Positions 8,258 to 14,850 of a stretch of 20,249 nt of DNA are shown piece by piece (the first letter of the stretch is position 1; each line of letters opens with the position of its first letter). Source of the stretch: Clostridiales bacterium UBA7285 (lineage in GTDB: Bacteria > Bacillota > Clostridia > Peptostreptococcales > Anaerovoracaceae); NCBI GenBank assembly GCA_002472145.1, contig DKRJ01000021.1:1-20249 (forward strand). Direction: 5' to 3'. Made by a program: the position numbers and the translations under genes. Under the pieces are notes generated by a model. The model was given only the letters and a program-made list of their open reading frames with translations, did no database searches and was not told where the DNA came from.

Positions 8258-8273
8258 GCAAATATTTTTGCAC
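8258..8273. promoter_or_regulatory. Putative upstream activator site, copy 1 of 16-base repeat
   Basis: GCAAATATTTTTGCAC is an imperfect dyad (GCAAA...TTTGC; 12 of the central 14 positions symmetric). It lies directly after the activator stop codon and about 300 bases upstream of the -24/-12 promoter. An exact second copy lies at the activator promoter. The adjoining palindrome TTTGCATGCAAA at 8251-8262 adds further TTTGC/GCAAA half-sites in the same block. This is the best candidate for the enhancer bound by the activator's Fis-type helix-turn-helix. Confidence 0.65.
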
Positions 8274-9683
8274 TTACTCGGACTTCAGACCGTACTTCTT
8301 CATTTTGTGCTGGAGCGTCTGTCGCTTGATTTTAAGCGCTTCTGCGGTTTTGGTGACGTTGCCGCCGTTTTCGAGGAGCTGTTCGCGGATTATCTCGCTT
8401 TCGAGGCTCTCGAGATATTCCGGCAGCGGGCCGCGTCTGTCCCATTTGCTGATGTCGCTGTCTATCGCTCCGGTCTGCATCGGCATCTGGAGCATGCGCG
8501 CGGTGAGTATGTGGTCGGACGGCCTCGCGAGCGCAACGGCCTGGGTTATGATGTTTTCAAGTTCTCTGACGTTTCCCGGGTAGTCGTAGTCCGTCAGGCG
8601 GTCGAGGGCCTCATCGCTGACCATCCAGACCTCGCGGCCGAACCGCTTGTTGCTTTTGATTAGGAACGCGTCGACCAGTTCTGGGATGTCGGACAGCCTG
8701 TCGCGGAGCGGCGGGATCTTGATGTTCACGACGCTCAGCCTGTAGTAGAGGTCCTTGCGCAGCCTGTTCTGCTTGATGAGTTCGAGCGGATCCTCGTTCA
8801 CCGTGGCGATGATGCGGGTATCGACCGGTATGTCTTTAGTGCCGCCGACGCGTCTGATGTACATCTCCTGAAGTGTCCGCAGCAGTTTGCCCTGAAGTTC
8901 GAACGGCATCGCGCTCACCTCGTCGAGGAGGAGTGTCCCGCCGTTTGCCTGTTCAAAGAGGCCCTGGCGGTCGACGGCTCCGGTAAATCCGCCCTTTTCC
9001 GTGCCGAACAAAATCCCTTCCAGCAGCGATTCGGGCATGGCCGCGCAGTTCTGCGCCAGAAACGGTTTACCGCTCCGCTCGCTGGCGTAGTGGATGCTCT
9101 GTGCCACGAGTTCCTTGCCCGTTCCGGTCTCTCCGTATATGAAGACGGTCGCGTCGGTCGCCGCGGCTCTTTTTGCTCGGTCGATCAGAGCGTTGAAGAT
9201 CTCGGAACTGCCTACCAGGTCGTCGAACGTGTATCTCGGGATGCGCGGGTTCGGCGCGGCGCCGCCTTTGCCGGGCCTGATCTTCTTACCCTGCAGGTCC
9301 ATGATCGTGTCGCTCAGCGTTCTTATGTTTGTTATGTCGTTAGCGACCTCTATAGCGGCAACGGTCCGGCCTCCGCGTTTTACGGGAACGGTCGTGTTTA
9401 CGGTCGTGATCTCGCGGCCGTACAGATTGCGGTAGGTCTGCTGTTTGTTGCTGATGGAAGCGCCTTTTTTCAAGGCTTTGAACATGGTGCTCTCGCCGAC
9501 CGGGACGCCCGGGAACGCGCGGTGATATTCTTTTCCGACGACGTCATCGACCTCGATCTGCTCGATTCTGGCCATGGATTCGTTGTAGAAAATCCCCACG
9601 CCGCGGTCGTCGACTATGTAGACTCCCTCTTTCAGGACTTTCAGAAGTTCCTCGAGTATGGATCTGTAATCGGCATCGTTCAT
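8274..9683 (-). CDS. PAS/AAA+/Fis sigma-54-dependent transcriptional activator
   Basis: This 469-residue enhancer-binding protein has an N-terminal PAS sensor (about 8-120), a linker, an AAA+ sigma-54 interaction domain (about 150-385) and a Fis-type helix-turn-helix at the C terminus (about 430-466). In the AAA+ part I see Walker A GETGTGKE (184-191), Walker B LLLDE (251-255), an arginine-finger region LRKDLYYRL (308-316), and the sigma-54-contacting loop as GGFTGA (231-236) in place of the usual GAFTGA. The plan resembles RocR-type amino acid catabolism regulators. The ATG at 9683 has GGAGG 8 bases upstream. Its position ahead of a -24/-12 promoter makes it the likely activator of the ord-ort-ora operon, with ornithine or a related compound sensed by PAS; the ligand is inference. 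Confidence 0.93.
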   Translation of the reverse strand: MNDADYRSILEELLKVLKEGVYIVDDRGVGIFYNESMARIEQIEVDDVVGKEYHRAFPGVPVGESTMFKALKKGASISNKQQTYRNLYGREITTVNTTVPVKRGGRTVAAIEVANDITNIRTLSDTIMDLQGKKIRPGKGGAAPNPRIPRYTFDDLVGSSEIFNALIDRAKRAAATDATVFIYGETGTGKELVAQSIHYASERSGKPFLAQNCAAMPESLLEGILFGTEKGGFTGAVDRQGLFEQANGGTLLLDEVSAMPFELQGKLLRTLQEMYIRRVGGTKDIPVDTRIIATVNEDPLELIKQNRLRKDLYYRLSVVNIKIPPLRDRLSDIPELVDAFLIKSNKRFGREVWMVSDEALDRLTDYDYPGNVRELENIITQAVALARPSDHILTARMLQMPMQTGAIDSDISKWDRRGPLPEYLESLESEIIREQLLENGGNVTKTAEALKIKRQTLQHKMKKYGLKSE

Positions 9684-9770
9684 TTTTTCCGCCTCCCGTC
9701 TCCGCCCAGCCGTCGGAGGTTTTTCGCGGGCCCCGCTGTTCCGGCGATCCCCGCGGTTTTCGACGATTAG

Positions 9771-9799
9771 ATTCTACCACGAAAAAAGCGACGCCGCAA
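9771..9799 (-). promoter_or_regulatory. Sigma-A type promoter of the activator gene
   Basis: On the minus strand TTGCGG (9799-9794) and TAGAAT (9776-9771) are separated by exactly 17 bases, about 90 bases upstream of the activator ATG. The -35 hexamer overlaps the second copy of the 16-base dyad, a layout typical of autorepression. Confidence 0.6.
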
Positions 9800-9811
9800 A
9801 TATTTTTGCAC
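9796..9811. promoter_or_regulatory. Putative autoregulatory site, copy 2 of 16-base repeat
   Basis: GCAAATATTTTTGCAC is identical to the copy at 8258-8273. Here it covers the -35 region of the activator's own promoter, so bound activator would block its own synthesis. An exact 16-base match flanking one regulatory gene on both sides is unlikely by chance in a window of this size. Confidence 0.65.
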
Positions 9812-9842
9812 CGCCGCAGTTCGCATGATTTCAAGCCGCCGC

Positions 9843-9926
9843 GCAGTGGATGTGCTGCATCCGGCAGTGGACGTGCTGCATCCGGCAGCGGACGCGCCTG
9901 CCCGGGCAGCGGACATGCCAGGCGCA
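9843..9926. repeat. Degenerate tandem array, four 21-base units
   Basis: Four 21-base units start at 9843, 9864, 9885 and 9906, each beginning GCAG(T/C)GGA. Units 1 and 2 differ by one base; units 3 and 4 are more diverged. Unit 1 can fold as GGATG-TGCTG-CATCC. In unit 2 the same stem keeps pairing only as minus-strand RNA (G.U). Units 3-4 contain the palindrome CTGCCCGGGCAG (9898-9909) inside outer arms GCGCCTG/CAGGCGC (9894-9900, 9919-9925). The array follows the minus-strand ADP-ribosylglycohydrolase gene by about 10 bases and may serve in ending its transcript. Confidence 0.8.
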
Positions 9927-9936
9927 GCCGGCGTGT

Positions 9937-10725
9937 CTACCTCGGGTACTTCGCCTCGAAATCCTCGACGATCTTCCTGAGAGGCGCGTCCAGATATTCG
10001 AGCGTCTTATCGCGGATCTTGGAAGGCACTCCGAAATACGCTTCCGCTATTCCGCCCGCTATCGCCGCGATGGTGTCGCTGTCGCCTCCGACGGAGACTG
10101 CGTTCCTGATCGCGTCCTCGAAGTCCTCCGCCTCGAAGAACGCCTCCAGCGCCTGAGGGACCGAGCCCCCGCACGTTTCGTCAAAGCGATACGTGTCGCG
10201 GATATCGTCTAAAGTAAAATCGATGCGGTAGTAATTGCTCTCTATGTAATCGCGGATCTCCTCCTGCGGGAGTCCCTCTTTTGCCAGATAGACGGCGGAC
10301 GCGACAGCCTCGGCGGCTTTAAGTCCTTCCGGATGGTCGTGCGTGACCTCCGTGACGCGCCTGGACATCTCTCTGGCCTCATCGAGGCTCCAAGCGGCAT
10401 ATCCGCAGGCGCTGACGCGCATCGCCGCGCCGTTTCCCATGCTTTGGTACGGGCCCATGTCGTCGGACATGAGCCAGAGTTTGAACCTGCGGCCGTATCC
10501 GCCGTCCGGGTACCGTCGTCCTATCCTGCGCATGCTCTCCGCCGCCATAACTCCGAGATCCGTCAGATCGTCCCTGCAGCGCGTGAGCGCATCCGCTACG
10601 GCGAGCGTCATGTAGCTGTCGTCCGTCGGGAAGCACTTTTCGCTCAGCAGTTCAAAGTCCTTTTTTCTGTAGTTATCCCATTCGAATCGCGAACCTGCGA
10701 TGTCGCCCGTAATTGCTCCGATCAC
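9937..10725 (-). CDS. ADP-ribosylglycohydrolase family protein
   Basis: The 262-residue protein belongs to the DraG/ARH family, which removes ADP-ribose from proteins or small molecules using two divalent metal ions. The metal-binding signatures are present: the N-terminal MIGAITGDIAGSRFEW start, TDDSYMT near residues 34-40 (family TDDT), and GGDSDTIAAIAGG near residue 220. All-alpha character and length fit a single-domain member. The start codon is GTG at 10725, preceded by AGGCGG. There is no DraT-like transferase or macrodomain partner beside it, so the substrate is unknown. It appears to be a single-gene unit with its own extended -10 promoter. Confidence 0.92.
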   Translation of the reverse strand: MIGAITGDIAGSRFEWDNYRKKDFELLSEKCFPTDDSYMTLAVADALTRCRDDLTDLGVMAAESMRRIGRRYPDGGYGRRFKLWLMSDDMGPYQSMGNGAAMRVSACGYAAWSLDEAREMSRRVTEVTHDHPEGLKAAEAVASAVYLAKEGLPQEEIRDYIESNYYRIDFTLDDIRDTYRFDETCGGSVPQALEAFFEAEDFEDAIRNAVSVGGDSDTIAAIAGGIAEAYFGVPSKIRDKTLEYLDAPLRKIVEDFEAKYPR

Positions 10726-10768
10726 GTCAGTTTTCCGCCTTTCTGTGACTGATATTCATGATATTTTG

Positions 10769-10779
10769 ATTATACCACC
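10769..10779 (-). promoter_or_regulatory. Extended -10 promoter of the ADP-ribosylglycohydrolase gene
   Basis: The minus strand reads TGGTATAAT, a perfect -10 hexamer (10774-10769) with the TGn extension and a poor -35. It lies about 45 bases before the GTG start codon. Extended -10 elements recur elsewhere in the window. Confidence 0.6.
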
Positions 10780-10858
10780 ATGCCGGCGCCGCGCTCCGCA
10801 TGCTCTGGCCCCTGACCGCCTCCTGATCTCCCGCATTTTCCCTTACACGCGCTGTTCG

Positions 10859-10876
10859 CATATTTGTTAAAATATG
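10859..10876. promoter_or_regulatory. Inverted repeat, possible operator
   Basis: CATATTT and AAATATG form 7-base arms around GTTA. The site lies between the divergent ADP-ribosylglycohydrolase and cysteine hydrolase genes. Its size is typical for a small dimeric repressor such as the ArsR protein encoded at 11518-11835, but no direct link can be shown. Confidence 0.3.
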
Positions 10877-11018
10877 ACCAGAAACGGCATCGCCACGCGC
10901 CACGCGTCCGCTGCAGCCCGCAACGTCTTCCCCGGCCAGCAGCGTCCGCTTCACACCGCAACGTCCGCCGCGTCTCATAAGCACTGAATAGGCACCCATA
11001 AAATCTTTGGTGAAGTTC

Positions 11019-11441
11019 ATGAAAAACATCCTTATCGTCGTCGACATGCAAAACGACTTCATAGACGGCGCTCTTGGAACTAAAGAAGCTGAAGCTATAG
11101 TCCCCGCCGTCCACTGCATCAAAGGGACCGCCGGATGGCAGATCCGACCGGAGATAATGGCACTGCTCTCAGAGGACAGGATCATAGACAAGCCGTCGTT
11201 CGGTTCGGTCGACCTGGCTGCGGCGATGTGCCGCCTCTCTGATGACGCGTCCGGGAAGGACATGAAGATCGAACTCTGCGGAGTGTGTACCGATATCTGC
11301 GTGGTTTCCAACGCGCTGCTGCTGAAGGCGTTCCTGCCGGAAGCGGAGGTCAGAGTCGATCCGGCCTGCTGCGCCGGGGTCACGCCCGAAGCGCACGAAG
11401 CCGCTCTTTCCGTGATGCGCTCTTGCCAGGTTTTGGTCTGA
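11019..11441 (+). CDS. Nicotinamidase/isochorismatase-like cysteine hydrolase, internally shortened
   Basis: The 140-residue protein belongs to the cysteine hydrolase superfamily (nicotinamidase, isochorismatase). It keeps the catalytic triad candidates: D9 (VVDMQNDF), K58 (IIDKPSF) and C90 (GVCTDIC). However, between VPAV (28-31) and HCIKGT (32-37) close relatives carry roughly 35 more residues, including the (T)xDTH metal-ligand segment and the EGxxLP turn. Here that section is absent without loss of frame, so the metal site would be incomplete. Relatives are typically about 175-180 residues. I chose the ATG at 11019, served by GGTGA at 11009-11013; the frame also opens at TTG 11007 and GTG 11010. 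It may be inactive, altered in substrate, or a decaying gene. It leads a plus-strand group with arsR and cvpA. Confidence 0.8.
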   Translation: MKNILIVVDMQNDFIDGALGTKEAEAIVPAVHCIKGTAGWQIRPEIMALLSEDRIIDKPSFGSVDLAAAMCRLSDDASGKDMKIELCGVCTDICVVSNALLLKAFLPEAEVRVDPACCAGVTPEAHEAALSVMRSCQVLV

Positions 11442-11452
11442 TAGTGTATATT
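11423..11452 (+). promoter_or_regulatory. Possible promoter for the arsR-cvpA pair
   Basis: TTGCCA (11423-11428) and TATATT (11447-11452) are 18 bases apart at the very end of the cysteine hydrolase gene. A small hairpin CGCCT-GCGA-AGGCG follows at 11461-11474. The match is moderate only. Confidence 0.35.
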
Positions 11453-11517
11453 TAATCTATCGCCTGCGAAGGCGGACGTAAAATCAAACGTCACATCAAA
11501 GGAGTTTATCGCGCTAC

Positions 11518-11835
11518 ATGAGGATAAGGAAAGAAGAGGCGATCCAGGACGAGGATCTGGATTTCATAGCGAACGTGTCAGACGCGTTCGCTCATCCGGT
11601 CAGGCTGCGCCTCTTCAGATATATAATGCAGTCTAACAGGCAGATGCGGAACGTCTGCAATAAAGACCTGGTGGCAGAGACGGGCTACGCGCAGGCTACT
11701 ATAAGCCAGCACATGAAGGTTTTGATCCGCTCAGGCCTGGTGGAAACACAGAAAAAGGATAAGTTCACTTATTATTACGCCAATTTCGGGGTTTTGATGC
11801 GCTACGTCGATCTCGTCAGGCGCTACTCGGTTTAG
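11518..11835 (+). CDS. ArsR-family winged-helix transcriptional regulator
   Basis: The 105-residue protein has the ArsR winged helix-turn-helix plan: a helix containing FAHPVRLRLFRYI (about 25-37), a recognition helix with YAQATISQHMKVLIRSGLV (57-75), and a beta wing with KKDKFTYYYANF (79-90). The metal-binding ELCVCDL motif of classic metal sensors is absent; the single cysteine is C47. It may therefore sense something other than a metal. AAAGGAG lies about 13 bases before the ATG, slightly farther than usual; no alternative start fits better. It is followed 39 bases later by the cvpA-like gene, suggesting co-transcription. The target is unknown but could include its own group. Confidence 0.88.
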   Translation: MRIRKEEAIQDEDLDFIANVSDAFAHPVRLRLFRYIMQSNRQMRNVCNKDLVAETGYAQATISQHMKVLIRSGLVETQKKDKFTYYYANFGVLMRYVDLVRRYSV

Positions 11836-11874
11836 CTGCCCGGATCGATTTATTCAGCAAGGGAGGTGCCGTCT

Positions 11875-12534
11875 TTGGGAAACGCAAGCACGTACATAGA
11901 TATAGCGATACTTTTCGTCATCGTGCTCTCAGCAGTTCTCGGCTGGAGGAAGGGCATCTTTGCGACGCTGTTCAGTTTCCTTCGCTGGCTGATCTGCATC
12001 GTTGCGGCTGTTCTGCTCGCGTCGCCGCTCTGCAACCTCTTCTACGCAAAGACGAAGATCCCGGATTCGCTGTCGATCCGCATCGAAAACTCGATAGCGT
12101 TCGCAGTCTCGAGCACCAAGCTTCAGAACGTGCTGCCTAAGATCTTCAGCAGCATGGCCAAAGACGCGTCCATACAGACGGCCGAGGCCATAGGCGACAA
12201 GCTCGCCAGAGTCCTGATGCTGATATTCTGCTTCTTTATCGTTCTCATCATCGCGGCGATCGTCACGAAGATCATCCTGAAGATCCTCGAGCATTTCGGG
12301 AAACATAAAAAAGACAACCCGCTCGGATTCACAAACGGACTCCTGGGCGGGGTGTTCGGACTTTTCCGCGGGATCATGATCGTCAGCGTCATAATGCTCC
12401 TTCTCATCCCGTTCGTGACGAGCATAGACCCCGACGCGGCGAAGTCTGTCGTCTCTGCGGTCCGGAAGAGCTACCTCGGCGGGTATTTCTATGACAAAAA
12501 CCCGATCACCTTGCTTCTGGAAAAGTATTTCTAA
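11875..12534 (+). CDS. CvpA-family integral membrane protein
   Basis: The 219-residue protein is CvpA-like, a widespread family of small inner-membrane proteins named for colicin V production and linked more broadly to envelope function. Four likely membrane segments are seen: about residues 6-22 (IDIAILFVIVLSAVLGW), 28-50 (FATLFSFLRW...), 115-138 (MLIFCFFIVLIIAAIVTKII) and 160-182 (GVFGLFRGIMIVSVIMLLLI), with the GWRKGI turn after the first. I chose the TTG at 11875 because the only good ribosome site, GGGAGGTG, lies 8 bases upstream; the GTG at 11866 is part of that site itself. It ends nine bases from the convergent carboxypeptidase gene. Confidence 0.85.
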   Translation: MGNASTYIDIAILFVIVLSAVLGWRKGIFATLFSFLRWLICIVAAVLLASPLCNLFYAKTKIPDSLSIRIENSIAFAVSSTKLQNVLPKIFSSMAKDASIQTAEAIGDKLARVLMLIFCFFIVLIIAAIVTKIILKILEHFGKHKKDNPLGFTNGLLGGVFGLFRGIMIVSVIMLLLIPFVTSIDPDAAKSVVSAVRKSYLGGYFYDKNPITLLLEKYF

Positions 12535-12543
12535 TCTGCTCGA

Positions 12544-13731
12544 TCAATCCTGGAAGGTAGGCGCCGACGGAGAATATCTGCTCGGGATCCCGAAATATTC
12601 CTCGATCGAGATCCAGTCTCCGTTATTGTAGAGTTTCTGTGCCAGTTCCTTCCCCACATAGCGCAGGTGCCACGACTCGTAGACGTATCCCGTCTCTTCT
12701 TCTTTGCCCTGCGGATATCTTATAACAAAGCCGTACTCCGCGCAGTGGTCGTTGACCCACTTCCCGGCATCCGTTTCTATGAACGTGTTATCGACCGAGT
12801 TCAGGTCGAACGTGCAGCCCGTCTGGTGGTCGGAATATCCCGGCCTCGAGGAGTACGTATCCGCCGCTTCATATCCGTCTGCCGCGGCGTATGAAGTATA
12901 GAGGTCGTACTGCGTCCAGTAAGATCTGTATCCGCTTGCGATCCAGATGGAATATCCCTCCGCCGCGGCAGCGGCCTTCATCTCGTAGTAGGCGTCATAT
13001 ACCTCGCCCTCCAGGTCGCCTGAACCGTAATCCTCCGGAAGGCTGAACGATTTATTCGCTATGACGATGCCGTCCACTGTCGTAACGCCGTCCGTCCGCG
13101 TCCCCGTAAATCCCGTGCCGGTCTGGAAAGTGACATCTCCCTCGAAGTTGTCCATATCTATGACGTTGACCTTCAGGCTCTCTTTAGCGGTATTGCCTGA
13201 GGAGTCGGTCGCCTGGAACGTGACCTGATACTCCCCGGCTGTCGAAGTATCGACCCCTGATGCCGTTATCTCAGGAGTCTCCGAGGTGTTGTCGGTGACA
13301 GAGGCAAATTTCGCCCAGTCTATCTTAGTGTACAGGACCACGTTGACAGAATCCGCCGAAAGGCTGATGGAAGGCGGCGTCGTATCGACCACCTCGACCT
13401 GGAAGGTCTCGACCTTTTCTGTTTGATCGCCGTCGCTGACTATAGTCACGGTGACGTCCTTAGTCCCGGGCGTCGACGTGTCGATCGGCGGGTCTTCCTT
13501 CAGCGAGCCTCCGCTTATATTATCGATAAAGTCGGATGCGTAAAGCTCTGTCCCGGCTTCGGCCCTCAGGTCGGACTTCAGATCGAGCCCTCCCGCGAAG
13601 AGACTTTTTTTCGATATCAAAAGCAGCAGAGCGAGCGCCGCCGCGATGACGATCAGTATTATCAGGATGATCTTCTGGATCCTCCCCGCGCGATTTTTCT
13701 TCGCGAAAATATATTTCTGGCGTCTGGCCAT
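12544..13731 (-). CDS. Membrane-anchored VanY-type D-alanyl-D-alanine carboxypeptidase with Ig-like domain
   Basis: The 395-residue protein trims D-alanine from peptidoglycan stem peptides at the cell surface. In order: a short basic cytoplasmic tail, one membrane helix (about 20-40), an extracellular stalk with an Ig/bacterial-surface (DUF5011-like) domain (about 115-195, TTPPSISL... to ...VNVID), and a C-terminal VanY/LAS zinc peptidase (about 245-385). Catalytic residues are visible: zinc ligands H302 and D309 in SDHQTGCTFD, and the ESWH segment with general base E352 and ligand H355. The ATG at 13731 follows GGGAGG by five bases. The frame continues 13 codons upstream without a ribosome site. 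No VanR/S or van ligase genes are nearby, so this is a housekeeping wall enzyme and not evidence for vancomycin resistance. Confidence 0.93.
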   Translation of the reverse strand: MARRQKYIFAKKNRAGRIQKIILIILIVIAAALALLLLISKKSLFAGGLDLKSDLRAEAGTELYASDFIDNISGGSLKEDPPIDTSTPGTKDVTVTIVSDGDQTEKVETFQVEVVDTTPPSISLSADSVNVVLYTKIDWAKFASVTDNTSETPEITASGVDTSTAGEYQVTFQATDSSGNTAKESLKVNVIDMDNFEGDVTFQTGTGFTGTRTDGVTTVDGIVIANKSFSLPEDYGSGDLEGEVYDAYYEMKAAAAAEGYSIWIASGYRSYWTQYDLYTSYAAADGYEAADTYSSRPGYSDHQTGCTFDLNSVDNTFIETDAGKWVNDHCAEYGFVIRYPQGKEEETGYVYESWHLRYVGKELAQKLYNNGDWISIEEYFGIPSRYSPSAPTFQD

Positions 13732-13828
13732 ATTTCCTCCCGAACTCGATCCAATACCGGCTGTGGGCAATTCGGACCTGATCCTGAATCACGCGCGCGG
13801 CTTTGGTGTATAATTTTTTTGTACATAT

Positions 13829-13837
13829 ATTATAGCA
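13829..13837 (-). promoter_or_regulatory. Extended -10 promoter of the carboxypeptidase gene
   Basis: The minus strand reads TGCTATAAT (13837-13829), a consensus extended -10, about 100 bases upstream of the carboxypeptidase ATG. The same AT-rich interval must hold the divergent GNAT promoter; TTGGTG (13804) and TATATT are possible elements there but weak. Confidence 0.55.
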
Positions 13838-13865
13838 AAAAAAACAAAAGAATCGTGAAGAATAA

Positions 13866-14429
13866 ATGAAAGAGAACAAAGAAATACCCGCAGCATCCGA
13901 AACATCCGGAAGCGCCGCCACGCTGAAGATCACGGTCTGCGGCGAAAATGACATATCCGACGCGCTTGAGGTCGTCGCATCGGCAAAGCGTACGCCGTTT
14001 ACGCACTGGGACTCGGAATACCCCGGAGAGGAAAACCTGCTCTCCGACGTAAGGGACGGGTTTCTTTTGATATGCAGGGACGCGGCTTCCGGCGAGCCTC
14101 TTGGCGTGGTCGCGGGGAACAACGTCGACGCGGTCGACTCGGACGGGAGCACTGTCATGGACCTGCCGTGCTGGAGCAAAAAAATGAAAAACCCGGTCTT
14201 CATGTGCAGACTGGGTGTGAAGGAAAGCGCTCAGCACAGGGGAGTCGCAAAGGCGCTTATACTGCGCGGTCTGGAGGAAGCCGCTTCGCGCGGCTTCGAC
14301 GGCATCATATTCTTTGCCGATGACGACAACGTACCCGCGCTCAGGGTATATGACGGCATGGGATTCAGGCGCTGCGGCAGGACCGACCGCTGGGGCGAGC
14401 ACTTCATCTGCTACGAGCGCGTGTTTTGA
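13866..14429 (+). CDS. GNAT-family N-acetyltransferase
   Basis: The 187-residue protein has a GNAT fold: the acetyl-CoA pyrophosphate-binding motif A is LGVKESAQHRGVAKALI (about residues 117-133, with QHRGVA as the Q/RxxGxG/A turn), followed by a long helix (RGLEEAASRGFDGIIF) and the C-terminal NVPALRVYDGMGFRRCG motif B segment, typical of acetyltransferases acting on small molecules or protein N termini. The first 20 residues are polar and low in conservation signals. The ATG at 13866 has only a weak ribosome site (GAAG), so the true start could be a little downstream. Substrate unknown. It stands alone, divergent from the carboxypeptidase gene. Confidence 0.85.
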   Translation: MKENKEIPAASETSGSAATLKITVCGENDISDALEVVASAKRTPFTHWDSEYPGEENLLSDVRDGFLLICRDAASGEPLGVVAGNNVDAVDSDGSTVMDLPCWSKKMKNPVFMCRLGVKESAQHRGVAKALILRGLEEAASRGFDGIIFFADDDNVPALRVYDGMGFRRCGRTDRWGEHFICYERVF

Positions 14430-14464
14430 CGATGCGCGGCGCGCCGGACGGCTATATTCATGCT

Positions 14465-14833
14465 TTATTCCGGGCAGCTGATCTTTCCGATCTTTTCGAT
14501 CATGTGGTGGAGCGTCTGAACGAGTTCCGTATCGGCGGCGCGGTAGTACGTCTCCTTGCCCGAGCGCCTGCTCACGATGAGTCCCGCGCTTCTCAGGATG
14601 CTGAGATGATGCGAAACCGCCGGGCTCGACATATCCATGAACGCCGCGATATTGATCACGCATTCCTCACAGTGGCATAAAAGCCAGAAGATGCGAAGCC
14701 TCGAAGGGTCGGAAAGTTTCCCGAGCGCGGACGCGACGACCGATACCACCTCGTCGCCGGGCATGGACTCCATTATCTCCGTGATCTTCTCTTTTTCGCC
14801 GTGATCGTGCGGCAGAATTATCTTCTTCTCCAT
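14465..14833 (-). CDS. ArsR/SmtB-family regulator, probable metal sensor
   Basis: The 122-residue protein is a winged-helix ArsR repressor. The segment LCHCEECVINIA corresponds to the alpha-3 metal motif of ArsR/SmtB sensors (ELCVCDLA type), with three cysteines, and the recognition helix MSSPAVSHHLSILRSAGLI follows. Near the C terminus DTELVQTLHHMIEK resembles the alpha-5 zinc site of SmtB/CzrA relatives. A His-rich N terminus (HDHGE) fits metal binding. The ATG at 14833 is 17 bases after the traX-like stop; AAAGGAG overlaps that stop. The frame continues upstream into the traX gene without a ribosome site. It may control the zinc/cadmium ATPase operon at 16677-18784 as well as its own; that is inference from motif and proximity. 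Confidence 0.87.
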   Translation of the reverse strand: MEKKIILPHDHGEKEKITEIMESMPGDEVVSVVASALGKLSDPSRLRIFWLLCHCEECVINIAAFMDMSSPAVSHHLSILRSAGLIVSRRSGKETYYRAADTELVQTLHHMIEKIGKISCPE

Positions 14834-14850
14834 CTTGCATAAACTCTCCT

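Larger units (their letters stand above)
7846..8273. other. 428-base control region between the sigma-54 activator and ord
   Basis: No gene is seen here. From the ord side it holds the ord ribosome site, a TATAAT-like hexamer (7936-7941, minus) without a good -35, the -24/-12 promoter at 7948-7962, an AT-rich stretch with the palindrome TTGTATACAA (7971-7980), a GC-rich middle, and at its far end the palindrome TTTGCATGCAAA (8251-8262) overlapping the 16-base repeat at 8258-8273. A weak hairpin on the minus strand (CGCGCC paired with GGCGCG near 8222 and 8201, followed by GATTTTTC) may partly terminate transcripts coming from the activator gene. Confidence 0.6.

Noticed and set aside
9843..9926. 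CRISPR array
   Set aside because: The units are directly adjacent with no unique spacers, and there are no cas genes.
10727..11494. 255-codon minus-strand open frame over the cysteine hydrolase gene
   Set aside because: It has no motif and covers a promoter region and a recognisable plus-strand enzyme.
12544..13731. Vancomycin-resistance cluster suggested by the VanY-type enzyme
   Set aside because: No VanR/S, VanH, VanX or resistance ligase genes are present; this family is a common wall enzyme.
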